Below, one piece after another: positions 21,701-29,961 of a DNA stretch of 64,000 nucleotides. Each line of letters opens with the position of its first letter. Within the stretch, counting starts at the first letter, position 1. Made by a program: the position numbers and the translations under genes. The stretch spans positions 620,001 to 684,000 of the forward strand of contig JARGSG010000019.1 of NCBI GenBank assembly GCA_030374805.1, in the 5' to 3' direction. Below the pieces are notes generated by a model, which saw only the letters and a list, made by a program, of their open reading frames with translations, was not told the DNA's origin and made no database searches. This DNA comes from Gracilaria gracilis (lineage: Eukaryota > Rhodophyta > Florideophyceae > Gracilariales > Gracilariaceae).

Positions 21701-21917
21701 TTGTCGGAGATCTGTCACTTGGCTTGAGAAACGTCTCTTGTAGGCAGATCAAGTCTATATCGCTGTCGTGTGCGAGCTTGGAGAGTTCTGCCCGTTTTGC
21801 TGCGCCAAGAAGACCCCGGCAGTTTAGCTGCAATACGCGTATCTTCGTCCGTTTTTTTGATTTTGACATTGTCTCATCAGTTCTTGGCCCCCGTTGGAGA
21901 TCCGTCTGCGTTCCCAT
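18693..21917 (-). CDS. LINE ORF: APE endonuclease and reverse transcriptase, start of RNase H
   Basis: Endonuclease motifs: VLQLNCRGL, LICLQETFL, IIADCNVCGSWY (canonical GDFN-type position) and SDHHICVISI. Reverse-transcriptase motifs: FRPISLTPVISRVAERMVNR, HQAGFRMGRSTEEHV, FCDFSKAYDCVSHQKL, LPQGGTLSPGLWVAYVYDLP and the catalytic NLFADDTVIWV. Near the end DFDVWCDGSVGEY gives the first catalytic Asp of RNase H, but the rest of that domain lies in the next frame. The first ATG is at 21917; the frame is open to 22247 without ATG. It would nick target DNA and copy its own RNA. Confidence 0.88.
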   Translation of the reverse strand: MGTQTDLQRGPRTDETMSKSKKRTKIRVLQLNCRGLLGAAKRAELSKLAHDSDIDLICLQETFLKPSDRSPTMEGYHMLGRCDRKDGTTKANGRGGGTAIYQRAEFGADLVDERSIVPGIEAVTVSIRTLKGPLTISNVYVCPSLRQSNWYKLYPSEHAIIADCNVCGSWYPTKAEPGGVDLEEFLEQTDRILLNVEGVPTRTEPSTGTQTAIDIAAFPSRWLPYSKWEAAEAPFSDHHICVISIDIPPIDQRKESKWCLKKADWEAYKQIVAEELNANPVHPDWTVENENTALVNALKKAAARAVPKGKKHKGAPWWCPEASEVVQRRTEAWRKWRENCCEQTSSKLQEVRQEARKVIDRLKRETWRDLVTGLKVHTDEWKLWKILRAMDDNRRTTSSMCPPNGESWSDLRRARWFVKTELKKVRVQGKLTKRRNEYRKMLNEYNRKETVAEPVQFHLSHLQLALSEMNEGKAGGPDHVQIAFLTHLPDVGIDRLLKLVNRTFYEGVTPGKWRLSTLVPIPKPGSRGRFRPISLTPVISRVAERMVNRVFMQWLEPKLPPHQAGFRMGRSTEEHVAAICESIRNGWDMKQQTLSVFCDFSKAYDCVSHQKLLTKLGKLGCPPHLWRWLQSFLMDRRWKCRWGSNTTADTLVAQGLPQGGTLSPGLWVAYVYDLPECVKEAENEAKMNLFADDTVIWVQDETTKEGQAKLQNAFDALVGYCEDNDIVMNPTKTVVVPFTTRAWRTRSEEYSLMVEGHQILPSDCGKFLGVLMDSRLNFAKQLRSVTNKYKKRNRIMKALAGRTWGSDWKTVETVRKGFAEPVAFYACATTIPNALKASIQGLERARNEALRVQTGCVSSTPIVALRELVPIPPLQSVARSKGALLYEKAVRNASETPLQLALNAMVVPRVRKKSPRLKHMAEEHLATLGILQVPRSSLPKEIGLLHLSEVTFSYAACNKDDTEDLQRLATALLMNGLPPGDFDVWCDGSVGEYAHAENRPLNPTRAAVEWKEGWYNGSVQYLKEGSTNPLIEKYQRSRQLRPNILLPTMTNMKCATYTTATQALALIATETPIG

Positions 21918-22265
21918 TTCGCTCCGTCCACGCGAGAGTGGATCGGAGACAGGCACACCACGTGAAGGCGAGATGCACGTGCCCGCACCTTTGTCGTCTG
22001 CAACACAGTTTGGTCTGTCTTGAACTGTGGAGTCATTTTGATCACATGATCTGGAGTTAACAGATTGGGGGTTTTCAGAAGAAACTTCACCCGTTATACT
22101 TGTGTGCTCGCAAAGAGAGGAGAGAGAAAGGGAGAAACTACCCGTGAGGAATTCATAAACTTGATCGGGTCCCCGCGACCCGGTCACGGCTGTTTTCAAC
22201 GATACCAAGGAAGACCACACTGAGAACCAGGGCAGCAAAAGACACAAACGCTGCCCTCTCTCTCT

Positions 22266-23458
22266 AGATGTGAATTGATAAGATGCCAGACAAAATGGAT
22301 GATGTGGGGCGATTTCTGGAAGGTCTTTCTTACTTGTATCCCTTCTTAGGCCGTATTTGTTGTGCGATGGGGTGGCTCGCGGCTGGTGTTGATGGTCAGA
22401 GTTGCAGAAAATCGTTTATTACAGTCGTGCTCTCATCCTGCAGTGAACGCTCCCCTATGAAATCGAACGGCGAACCGGCAATGAACTGCCTCAATGAGTG
22501 AAGCCGCCTCATAGATGAAACTGTTCATTTATGAACGCTTAATGAGTAACGGACACGACAAACGAAGAAAGAAAAGAAACTGCTCGGCATTTTTCGACTC
22601 TGACGATACCGCCATTTTTGGTCCGGCGTGCTATCGTCGAGTACAAACCTGTAAAGTTTTGGCGAGAGGGCTGGATACCATGCCGAAGTCTTGAAACGTT
22701 CGAAGAAAAAGAAGCTCGAAAAGAAGAAGTAACTCTGGCTCTGTCCAAAAAAGGGCAGAAAAGTGCTTGAAAGATATGCGTAAACATTGGCCGTCGAAGT
22801 TGTTGGCCTTCAAGATAAGCATCTGTAAGATAAATATCCTGTCGATCAATTAGGAGCGCCAGTCTACAACAAAGAAGAGGCATTGACAAATGCTCAGAAC
22901 AAACCTTTTGAACACCAGCATGGGACCTTGCGTGGTGTCATCCAGAAACCGTACCTCTCTTTCACAAGGTGAGATACAGTAGTAGTGTAAAGTTTTGGGA
23001 AGACGTTTGTACACAATGATATATATTCATGAAAGCGAAGGGAATACTATAAATACACGATAACATCCTTACACGCTGGTTTCGAAGGGTTGGGACTGTA
23101 TAACTGTTCCTCTCAAACTTCTTTGGTCTTCAGTACGCAATGTGTCCTCTGAACACACTAGAACCACCGTAACACACGTTTTGTAGAGTACAATGGGGCA
23201 CACAGTACGACAGGCCATAGAGTGGGGAGCTGCAGATTTGAATTCCATCAGTTTCGCTAACGAATCTTCCATTTCTTGTCAATATATAAGTAAACAACCT
23301 TGACCAAGAATCTATGAAACGTTTGAGATCTGAATATACCGTGAAGTTGAAGTGCGGCTACAGAGAGGCTTGCTAAGAGCATTCATGGTCCCTTGCGGGA
23401 TACATGAGGTTCATAAAGGAAACGAGGAAACGATGGTGGTGGGGACATAGCTTTATAA
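22266..23458. other. Intergenic region, no gene seen
   Basis: About 1.2 kb between the LINE and the pogo-like gene. It contains a purine-rich tract around 22695-22760 (GAAGAAAAAGAAGCTCGAAA). Open frames are short and unrecognisable. Confidence 0.35.
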
Positions 23459-25804
23459 CTATGACGGCGCTTCACTGATCTCCAAAGCATCTGTGCGGTG
23501 TTCCTGGTGAATTACGTCAGGGTGACTAAACTCCATTTGGCTTCCGTCCACTTGTGGTTCTCCATGCACGGTATGCTCTTGATTCACTGGTTGTCCCACA
23601 TCAACTTGGGAAGGGGTTTCTGAACAGTGTCCCTTTGCTTCCGGAACCGAATCGTTTGAATGTTCAGCAGAATGGACAGGTCTGGTACACATTTCCATCT
23701 GCTCTGCCGCTGTACCTGATTCTTCGTCTCGCATTGCACTTTCATCGTCAGCAATGGTCAGAATAGGTATGTCAGGAGGTAAACTATCGTTGAGCCGGCT
23801 TCCTTTCGGATCAGGAGTAGCGGCCGGTGACTCGCTCTCAACGATAATATCTGTTGTTGCCTTCTCTTGGTCGCGAGATAAGACTTCAGAACTCTTGGCA
23901 CTCCGGTGAGCTTTCGAATAACGTGTCCAGATTGATACAGCAGTTGAAACCTGGTCAAGTACTGATGGGTTTGTCATTTCAACTTGATTCTTCTCAGATT
24001 GCTGAGTCTGCTGAGCCTGTTGAGCTTGCTGACATGGCTGAGATTGTTGCGACTGTTCAGGCGGTTGCAATGCTGGGGGCGACTGAGACGGCAAGGACGG
24101 CTGAGACGACTGCGGGGGATGGATTTGTGGAGCCAGGTGAGTCTGTTGCGACAAACGCACACTATGAGCTGGTTGAGATGGTTGATCAGTTTGGGTTTGA
24201 CGAACTTGCGGAACTGGTTGAGACTGAGGAGCTTGTCGAGCTGGATGAGACCCACGAAAACCAAACAGCATAGTTCGGCCTGTTTTGGCAGCCTGCTCTG
24301 TACGAATCGCACGCTGAACGTCACGAACAGCAGTGCGAAGATTACTATCAATCATGCCCCGTTCATCTAATACCTGTCTCACAATAGCGAAAGCTTTGAG
24401 TTGTTCATTGACGGATGGCAACACAGGAACTTCAGGCAATGAAAAGGCTTGTGAATTCGCCTTCTCAGAGACCAGTCGATCGACAACAGAATCTCGAAGA
24501 GTTTCTAAATTCACTGTTTCAATGCAATCACGTTCATCTGGTGAATAAAGCAAGCTTCGGATATTGACGCGACCGCACACTCTAGCCACTTCATTCAAAA
24601 GCTCGTTGATTTCATACGCTTCCTCACGACTACTTTCGACGAGAAACTGATGTTTGTCGGCATCAATATTTCCAAGGCTTTGTTGCCAACAGCTTTGAAT
24701 GATTGTGGAGGACAGGGTTTTCCATTCATGAGTCAACCACCTCATCGCAACAAGTGGATTCACGTAAAACGGGTGTCTATCGCCCTGGTCAACTCTATCA
24801 AGCACACCTAATAATTGCTGTCGTTTAAATCTCAACTTGATGGTCGAAACAATCCCGCATTCCATGGGAAGGGTCTTCGCAATGGATGATGTCGGCAAAA
24901 ACAGAATCTCAACATTCTTCAAAGCAGGTACAGTTTCATGATTTCCATGAGCACTACAGGAATCTAATACCAACAATACTTTCCTTTCACGATTCCTACC
25001 AATATAGGCGTCGAAGGCATGTAGCCATGAAAAGAACAGCTTGGCCGTCAGCCACGCGTTAATGTTTGACAAGTATTCGAAGTTAATGTTCTTCGTAGTT
25101 TGCGCGTCGATGGAAAGTTTGGTAGAACTCTTTCCTATCATGGTGAGAGGATATCTCTCTGATCCAGTTTTGTTGCTACAAGCCAATATTGTAAGCTTGC
25201 TTTCGTCATGAGTAGAAGCGTCTGAATTCATACAATACTGAACACCGAATTCAGCTGCGGTCCAGATATCATTATCGGTAAAAATGGAGAGCTTTCGAAC
25301 GAACGATGGATAACCCTCGTCGAAAACGCTTCCATCGTTCTCATCTTCGGGGTCTTCATTCGCTCTCCAAAACTTTAGCCCATATCTTTTCTTATATTTC
25401 TCCATCCAGCCATTGGAAAACCGAAACTCCAAATGCCTACCGCCTGGAAGCCTTTCGTTAACATGTCTCAGCAAGAGTCTTCCGAATTCCCTCACGGTAC
25501 CACTTGTGACACGACCTCGTCGAACTTTCTGAGCCACGACCCAAGAGAAGAGCGCATCTTCGAGAGCCGGTTGTCTGGGAACAGTAGCCCTCTTTGCAGT
25601 ATCAGGTGTCCTAGACTTGGATATTGTGATTCGATTCTTCAACAATCTCGAAATGGTAGCCTGACTGGGTTTCTGCGTGAAGTTGAAGGTCTGGGCGGCC
25701 CATTCGGCGAGCGCGTTTTGCGAGGATGGTTCGCCGGCATTTGAGCGTCGAAGGTATTCTTCAATAAGCTGTTTACGCTGCCCTTGATTCAAGGTGTTCC
25801 TCAT
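23459..25804 (-). CDS. pogo/CENP-B-like transposase-derived protein, catalytic triad degenerate
   Basis: A 781-aa intact frame. Residues ~1-60 form a psq-type helix-turn-helix (SQNALAEWAAQTF, SQATISRLLKN). Residues ~75-150 are a CENPB/Tc5-type DNA-binding domain (LEDALFSWVVAQKVRRGRVT, FSNGWMEKYKKRYGLKFWRA). Residues ~155-350 align to the pogo DDE_1 domain. The three acidic positions read WTAAEFG (Ala184 where pogo has Asp), VLLVLDSCSAH (Asp281 kept) and LPMECGIVSTIK (Glu315 for Asp). The C-terminal ~300 residues are disordered, with a Gln/Pro/Ser-rich tract around 525-620. No terminal inverted repeats are obvious around the gene. An intact long frame with a lost active site suggests a host DNA-binding protein, as with CENP-B in animals and Abp1/Cbh proteins in fission yeast; a recently inactivated transposon is the alternative. 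Confidence 0.8.
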   Translation of the reverse strand: MRNTLNQGQRKQLIEEYLRRSNAGEPSSQNALAEWAAQTFNFTQKPSQATISRLLKNRITISKSRTPDTAKRATVPRQPALEDALFSWVVAQKVRRGRVTSGTVREFGRLLLRHVNERLPGGRHLEFRFSNGWMEKYKKRYGLKFWRANEDPEDENDGSVFDEGYPSFVRKLSIFTDNDIWTAAEFGVQYCMNSDASTHDESKLTILACSNKTGSERYPLTMIGKSSTKLSIDAQTTKNINFEYLSNINAWLTAKLFFSWLHAFDAYIGRNRERKVLLVLDSCSAHGNHETVPALKNVEILFLPTSSIAKTLPMECGIVSTIKLRFKRQQLLGVLDRVDQGDRHPFYVNPLVAMRWLTHEWKTLSSTIIQSCWQQSLGNIDADKHQFLVESSREEAYEINELLNEVARVCGRVNIRSLLYSPDERDCIETVNLETLRDSVVDRLVSEKANSQAFSLPEVPVLPSVNEQLKAFAIVRQVLDERGMIDSNLRTAVRDVQRAIRTEQAAKTGRTMLFGFRGSHPARQAPQSQPVPQVRQTQTDQPSQPAHSVRLSQQTHLAPQIHPPQSSQPSLPSQSPPALQPPEQSQQSQPCQQAQQAQQTQQSEKNQVEMTNPSVLDQVSTAVSIWTRYSKAHRSAKSSEVLSRDQEKATTDIIVESESPAATPDPKGSRLNDSLPPDIPILTIADDESAMRDEESGTAAEQMEMCTRPVHSAEHSNDSVPEAKGHCSETPSQVDVGQPVNQEHTVHGEPQVDGSQMEFSHPDVIHQEHRTDALEISEAPS

Positions 25805-26136
25805 ATTGATGCAATAGGACGGTTACGAACAGAGAGCAGACACCGACAAGCAAATCATTGACCACAAATGCATAAGATGACGCCACAGCTGAGCCGCGCT
25901 GTGTGTAACGTTCCTGCGCTTCGATCGACGTTTTTAATTTTTGATTGAGTGGGGAACGTCGCGTTCATTCATTTCCAAGGGCTGCGCGTGTGCTTGGCTA
26001 ACGCCACGATTCATCTACAGAGAGCGCCAGCTTTATGCACCTCAATTGCAATCTCCGCCCACTTTCGGGGCACACGCACGGCTCGAGTTGGAGCACACCG
26101 CGCAACAACAGACAACGCCATTTCAATTCGCGCACA
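25805..26136. promoter_or_regulatory. Divergent intergenic region (pogo-like gene / PsbP-like gene)
   Basis: 332 bp between outward-facing starts; it should hold both promoters. No clear motif was seen. If translation of the PsbP-like gene begins at the upstream ATG (26035), the region is only 230 bp. Confidence 0.35.
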
Positions 26137-26856
26137 ATGTCGCCATCACCGGCGTTCATACCCACCGTCGTCCATGCGGCACCGACCAAGCATGGCGCGA
26201 AGCTCTCCACTCAAAGGGCATTTGCTTCAACTCCACTGCTTCCAACGCGCTCTCGCCCCCACCGCACACCCTTTTGCATGAGCACCGACAGACGGACCTT
26301 CCTCCATCTCGCCGCCCTCACAGCGTTTGCAGCTTTGCCGCTCTCCGACGTGGCATTTGCCGAAGAACAGACCTATCAAACGTATACCGGACCAATTTCT
26401 CTTGGGTTTTCGTTTGCATATCCATCAGATTGGAGCGTGAAGAAGAAGCCAATCAAAACTCATTTAAGTGAAATTATTGTAACAAGCGATAAAGATGCTG
26501 CAACCACAGCAGGGCTTGTAGTAGACTCGGTGAAGATTTCTTCAATAGAGAGTTTTGGGACACCGCAACAAGTCGGGGAAAGGGTGGTTGCCGTCGAAAC
26601 AAAGAAGGAGAGCGTCAATGACGCAACCATTCAGTCCACTTCTGCGGAAACCAAGAATGGGCTGACGTACTATACGCTCGACTACGTTGTGGATTCTTCA
26701 AGAGGCGTGAAACGGTACATTGCAAAGGTAACAGTAACAGGCGGTCAGCTGTATGTGCTCACCACACAAGCAAAGGTGAACAATTTTGACGAGCAAACCT
26801 CCGAAACCTTTGCAAGGATGTTAGACTCATTCACTGTGAAAAAGCAATACACATAA
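26137..26856 (+). CDS. PsbP-domain thylakoid lumen protein with Tat-type leader
   Basis: A 239-aa PsbP-family protein, related to the oxygen-evolving-complex extrinsic subunit and PsbP-like/PPD proteins of the thylakoid lumen. The N-terminus is bipartite: a plastid leader (MSPSPAFIPTVVHAAPTK) and then a twin-arginine lumenal signal (STDRRTFLHLAALTAFAALP) with a cleavage site after DVAFA. The mature part has the PsbP pattern: GFSFAYPSDWSVKKK, VDSVKISSIESFGTPQQVGE, YYTLDYVVDS and LYVLTTQAKVNNFDE. Red algae lack canonical PsbP in photosystem II, so an assembly or PPD-type role is more likely. An in-frame ATG at 26035 would add 34 residues. Confidence 0.88.
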   Translation: MSPSPAFIPTVVHAAPTKHGAKLSTQRAFASTPLLPTRSRPHRTPFCMSTDRRTFLHLAALTAFAALPLSDVAFAEEQTYQTYTGPISLGFSFAYPSDWSVKKKPIKTHLSEIIVTSDKDAATTAGLVVDSVKISSIESFGTPQQVGERVVAVETKKESVNDATIQSTSAETKNGLTYYTLDYVVDSSRGVKRYIAKVTVTGGQLYVLTTQAKVNNFDEQTSETFARMLDSFTVKKQYT

Positions 26857-26902
26857 CAAGAAAAAGAAAATAACGATTATTGTTTGTTGTTGAGCACGTT
26901 TA

Positions 26903-27823
26903 CTAATCAGATTCGCTATCTTCATCTCCAGCAACTTCCTTGTTAGCATTTTCAAGGTCGGTCAACATAGTCGCGAGCATTCTATCATCCTTCTCAGACA
27001 CTGTTCTAGGAGCAACCTTGAGGACAAACTTTCCTTTCCGTTTTGATATTTCCATTTTTACAACCTCCAAAGCTTTGTTTAAAGCGTCAACACCCGCCCT
27101 CTTTTGCAGACTGGACGTAGTAATGACGTACAACGGCGGAGCAACCAACTTAATCTTGATCGGTCTTTGCTCATCTCCAGTAGCTTCGCCGGCCTTCAAG
27201 GCCGCTCTGATGGCGTCGATGCCTTCGAATTGGTAGCATGTGACTTCAATATCGGCGCGAAGCTTGATTGGCTGAGGCATGAGGCGCCTTCTCACATTTC
27301 GCAACAACTCCTCACGCTCGCGTTCGGTAATATCTAAGCCTTCAAGCACTGAATCAGGGTCATTGACAGCCATTCTAAAGCCATCATACGCATGGATATA
27401 TTTTCTATATAGAGGCCATCCCCATCTTTCATACAGATGAACAACATCAGTGCCAACGGTCTCAGCGACATGTCTCACAATGGAATGCACGGTACGAGAC
27501 TTGTTCCATTTCTCTTCGATTTTGGCGATATCTTCAGGTGCGACACGGCGTTTTGAAAGATCAATATAACCTTTCTCCTTGTCCACACGCACAACGGCCG
27601 CCACTTCTTGACGGCCGACTTTGAGCAGTTTGTTGACGGATCGAATTCGTCTTCTCGACAGTTCTGAAAGCATGATCATTCCTTGACAGTTGTTGTACTC
27701 GAGCAGATGTACGTAGCCGCCCATGTCCTGGATCTCCTTGACTTGCACCATGACGACGTCGTCCGGCTCCGGAAACTCGTTTTCGTACATGCGACATTCT
27801 AGATTGACTTGCTTGGTGCCCAT
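26903..27823 (-). CDS. EIF2S1: Translation initiation factor eIF2 alpha subunit
   Basis: 306-aa subunit of the eIF2 GTPase complex that brings initiator Met-tRNA to the ribosome. The S1 domain has MVQVKEIQDMGGYVHLLEY, followed by the universally conserved loop LSELSRRRIRSVNKL. Ser56 here corresponds to the regulatory phosphoserine (Ser51 in mammals). The helical domain (VHLYERWGWPLYRKYIHAYD) and C-terminal alpha/beta domain (VTCYQFEGIDAIRAALKAGE) follow, with an acidic tail GDEDSESD. Length and motif order are normal. It is convergent with the PsbP-like gene, only 46 bp apart. Confidence 0.97.
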   Translation of the reverse strand: MGTKQVNLECRMYENEFPEPDDVVMVQVKEIQDMGGYVHLLEYNNCQGMIMLSELSRRRIRSVNKLLKVGRQEVAAVVRVDKEKGYIDLSKRRVAPEDIAKIEEKWNKSRTVHSIVRHVAETVGTDVVHLYERWGWPLYRKYIHAYDGFRMAVNDPDSVLEGLDITEREREELLRNVRRRLMPQPIKLRADIEVTCYQFEGIDAIRAALKAGEATGDEQRPIKIKLVAPPLYVITTSSLQKRAGVDALNKALEVVKMEISKRKGKFVLKVAPRTVSEKDDRMLATMLTDLENANKEVAGDEDSESD

Positions 27824-28519
27824 TTTGAACGCACGATTTCGCCCGTAAGGGGGTGAGCACAGCGGATCTGACGGTGATAAAGAAGGGTGGAAAGCGGCAA
27901 CGCCGAAGTGGTGCTATGGCCGTCGTCTGCCTTGGCGGCAGAGCGCGAAGCACGCCGAGCCGAGCCAGGCCGGCAGTCGGCGACCAAGAGCAGCGCGCGT
28001 TGGACGACGTGTCCAACGCATGATATGTGTAAATCCAAAAAGAAAACAAGATGCACCAGCGATTTTGCACGCCAGACTGCGCACGCCAACGACGGCAGCT
28101 TGTATGACGTTTTAAAGTTCCGTAACATTTGCTCTTCAAAACAAAACAATGACTGTTGATGCCACCTACAGCAGCGAGGCGACAATCGCGCTTTCTTCGT
28201 CATTTGTGGAACCTAGGCTGAATCATCGCGTGGGCACTCGCGTGCGTGCGTTCATGGCGTCGTCGAATCTTCGAACAGTCTGCGACGTATTGTGGCCTGC
28301 TCTGGGACCAAATTTGGCCATTGTTTGAGTGGGTTGTGACACACTGCCACCGGTGCTAGAAGGAAGTTTGGGTACGAGTTGAATGTCGAATTTTACGAGA
28401 AGAGACAGACCGCGTGCCAACTACAGAAACGAACAGAAACAAAAATCGAAACAAAGCTAACCACACGCTCTCAAACCAGAGGTCAAAACGGAGAAGCGAA
28501 GCACCCAAGAAGAACGATA
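27824..28519. promoter_or_regulatory. Region upstream of eIF2alpha, no gene seen
   Basis: About 700 bp holding the eIF2alpha promoter and leader. Only unrecognised overlapping frames are present. Confidence 0.35.
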
Positions 28520-28990
28520 CTATTCAGGTGTGATGCAAAGGTTCTCCAGTCGACGTTGCAAACGAAGAAAATGGCATTGTCGAAGCGTCGCATTGTTACA
28601 AGCATAGTCACCCCAAAGCCGTCTCAAACTGTCTTCGAACCCCTTGTGTTGCGACGAAGGTGACATACCCGCCGTCTCTTCATTCGAAGCGCACGCGTGG
28701 AATCGCTTCGAATGAGCCGGCTGCGAGGAGAAGTCAGTGCGGGGCCGTTTCAAAGGGTTTGTTTGTTCGACGACTGTTGCCGGAGGATGCGGATCCTTTC
28801 TGAGAAGGTGCTTCATGGCGGAGGAAGGTTGTAAAGCTGGTGGGAGAGGAGTGCGTGGCGGTGGAAGGCACGACAAGCGCTGAAAAGTGCATGTGGATGG
28901 AGAAGAGCACGCCGCGTTGGTTGTTTGTAGAGCCTTGATGTGGTCGGCATCAGCGCGCTGCTGGTTGGTTCGATTGCGCGTGGGATACAT
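28520..28990 (-). CDS. Hypothetical small protein
   Basis: I do not recognise it. The 156-codon frame has a low-complexity Pro/Ser/Arg N-terminal half. The C-terminal half looks more ordered, with FEDSLRRLWGDYACNNATLR and FLRLQRRLENLCITPE. A second ATG at 28816 (MKHLLRKDPHPPATV) would give 98 aa and is an equally good start. A basic KRPRTDF motif could be a nuclear signal. It may be a lineage-specific gene or chance. Confidence 0.35.
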   Translation of the reverse strand: MYPTRNRTNQQRADADHIKALQTTNAACSSPSTCTFQRLSCLPPPRTPLPPALQPSSAMKHLLRKDPHPPATVVEQTNPLKRPRTDFSSQPAHSKRFHACASNEETAGMSPSSQHKGFEDSLRRLWGDYACNNATLRQCHFLRLQRRLENLCITPE

Positions 28991-29961
28991 TCGCTGTCCA
29001 CTCTCCAGAACTTGCCAGATTGGATTTTCCCTCCCAAAGTTTTTGGGTTTTCAACTGTGCCGCGGCGCCCAATGCGTGTCGCGCGCCACGTGAGCGTTGT
29101 GTAGTACCGTTGTACAGTACACGAGTAACTGTATCTCGGGTCGTGGCGTCATCATCGGCGCAATGACGTTGTCGAATTCCGGTGCTATCAAAAGGTAACA
29201 ACGGTACCCAGCAATTCTATGCGGCGCAATCTCTGACAGCATGCTGCTGACTCAACTTCAGTTTACTGCGACAAAAGCAGACCACCTCTGCACCGTTACA
29301 CATTTTGATCAGCCGTGGCGGGAAAGCGACGCCATGGAAGCGTAGTTTTTTTGACGGTCGTCATGTCTATCTTATCGTCTTCAACGATGCTGTGCGAGTC
29401 GCACGCACAGTGCGACCATAACGCCGTGGCATCAGCAGGGAAGGGAAGTGGAACAATTGTTTAAACCGCTGATTCCCACCTCACCTCTAATTACCATGTC
29501 GCCATCCACAAATCGTTTTGCGACCACCTCCCTGCCTGTACCGCTCGGCGTGCGCTCGCGCATCCTTGTACGCGTTTATAAAACAACCATCCAACAAAAG
29601 TGTAAGCAATAGATTAGGCGCTGCAGCGTTAAGCATTTTCACCAGCGGCATGCCACGCGTCGACCAGTTGGCGACAGAACAAACATGGCGAAATACTGGG
29701 CTGAGTAAACTGGGTTTAAAGCACGAAACCGTTTCGCAAAGACACAGGGCCAGCGATTCAATTCCCAAAACTCTGAACGACATATGATATGGTACAGAAG
29801 GAAAGCCGCCAATTCGTTGTTACAAAGCTCACGCCTCAGAGAAGACGAAAGCACGCACCGTTCTTATCCAAAAAGAGTATCAGCCACCGATGGGCACAAT
29901 TTCATTATACAGAACCGACAGATTCAACGCAAAAACAATACGCAATGAGCTTTGAGGCCGG
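28991..29961. other. Intergenic region, no gene seen
   Basis: About 970 bp upstream of the small hypothetical gene and downstream of the FemAB-like gene. Short overlapping frames only; no repeat or RNA gene recognised. Confidence 0.35.

Larger units (their letters stand above)
17854..22265 (-). mobile_element. Non-LTR retrotransposon (APE endonuclease, RT, RNase H), near complete
   Basis: A LINE of about 4.4 kb. The 3' end is marked by ACAATAAAGAAGAAGAAGAA (minus strand, 17856-17875), a microsatellite-like tail instead of plain poly(A). The 5' limit, near 22265, is inferred from the end of the long frame and a CTCTCTCT run. It encodes an APE-type endonuclease, a reverse transcriptase and an RNase H domain split over two frames. 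Domain order (APE-RT-RNase H) fits the I/R1/Ingi/LOA side of the LINE tree. No separate ORF1 is visible. I could not establish target-site duplications by eye. Confidence 0.88.

Noticed and set aside
23459-25804. Active pogo transposon
   Set aside because: Two of the three catalytic acids are changed and no flanking inverted repeats were seen, so an active element is unlikely.
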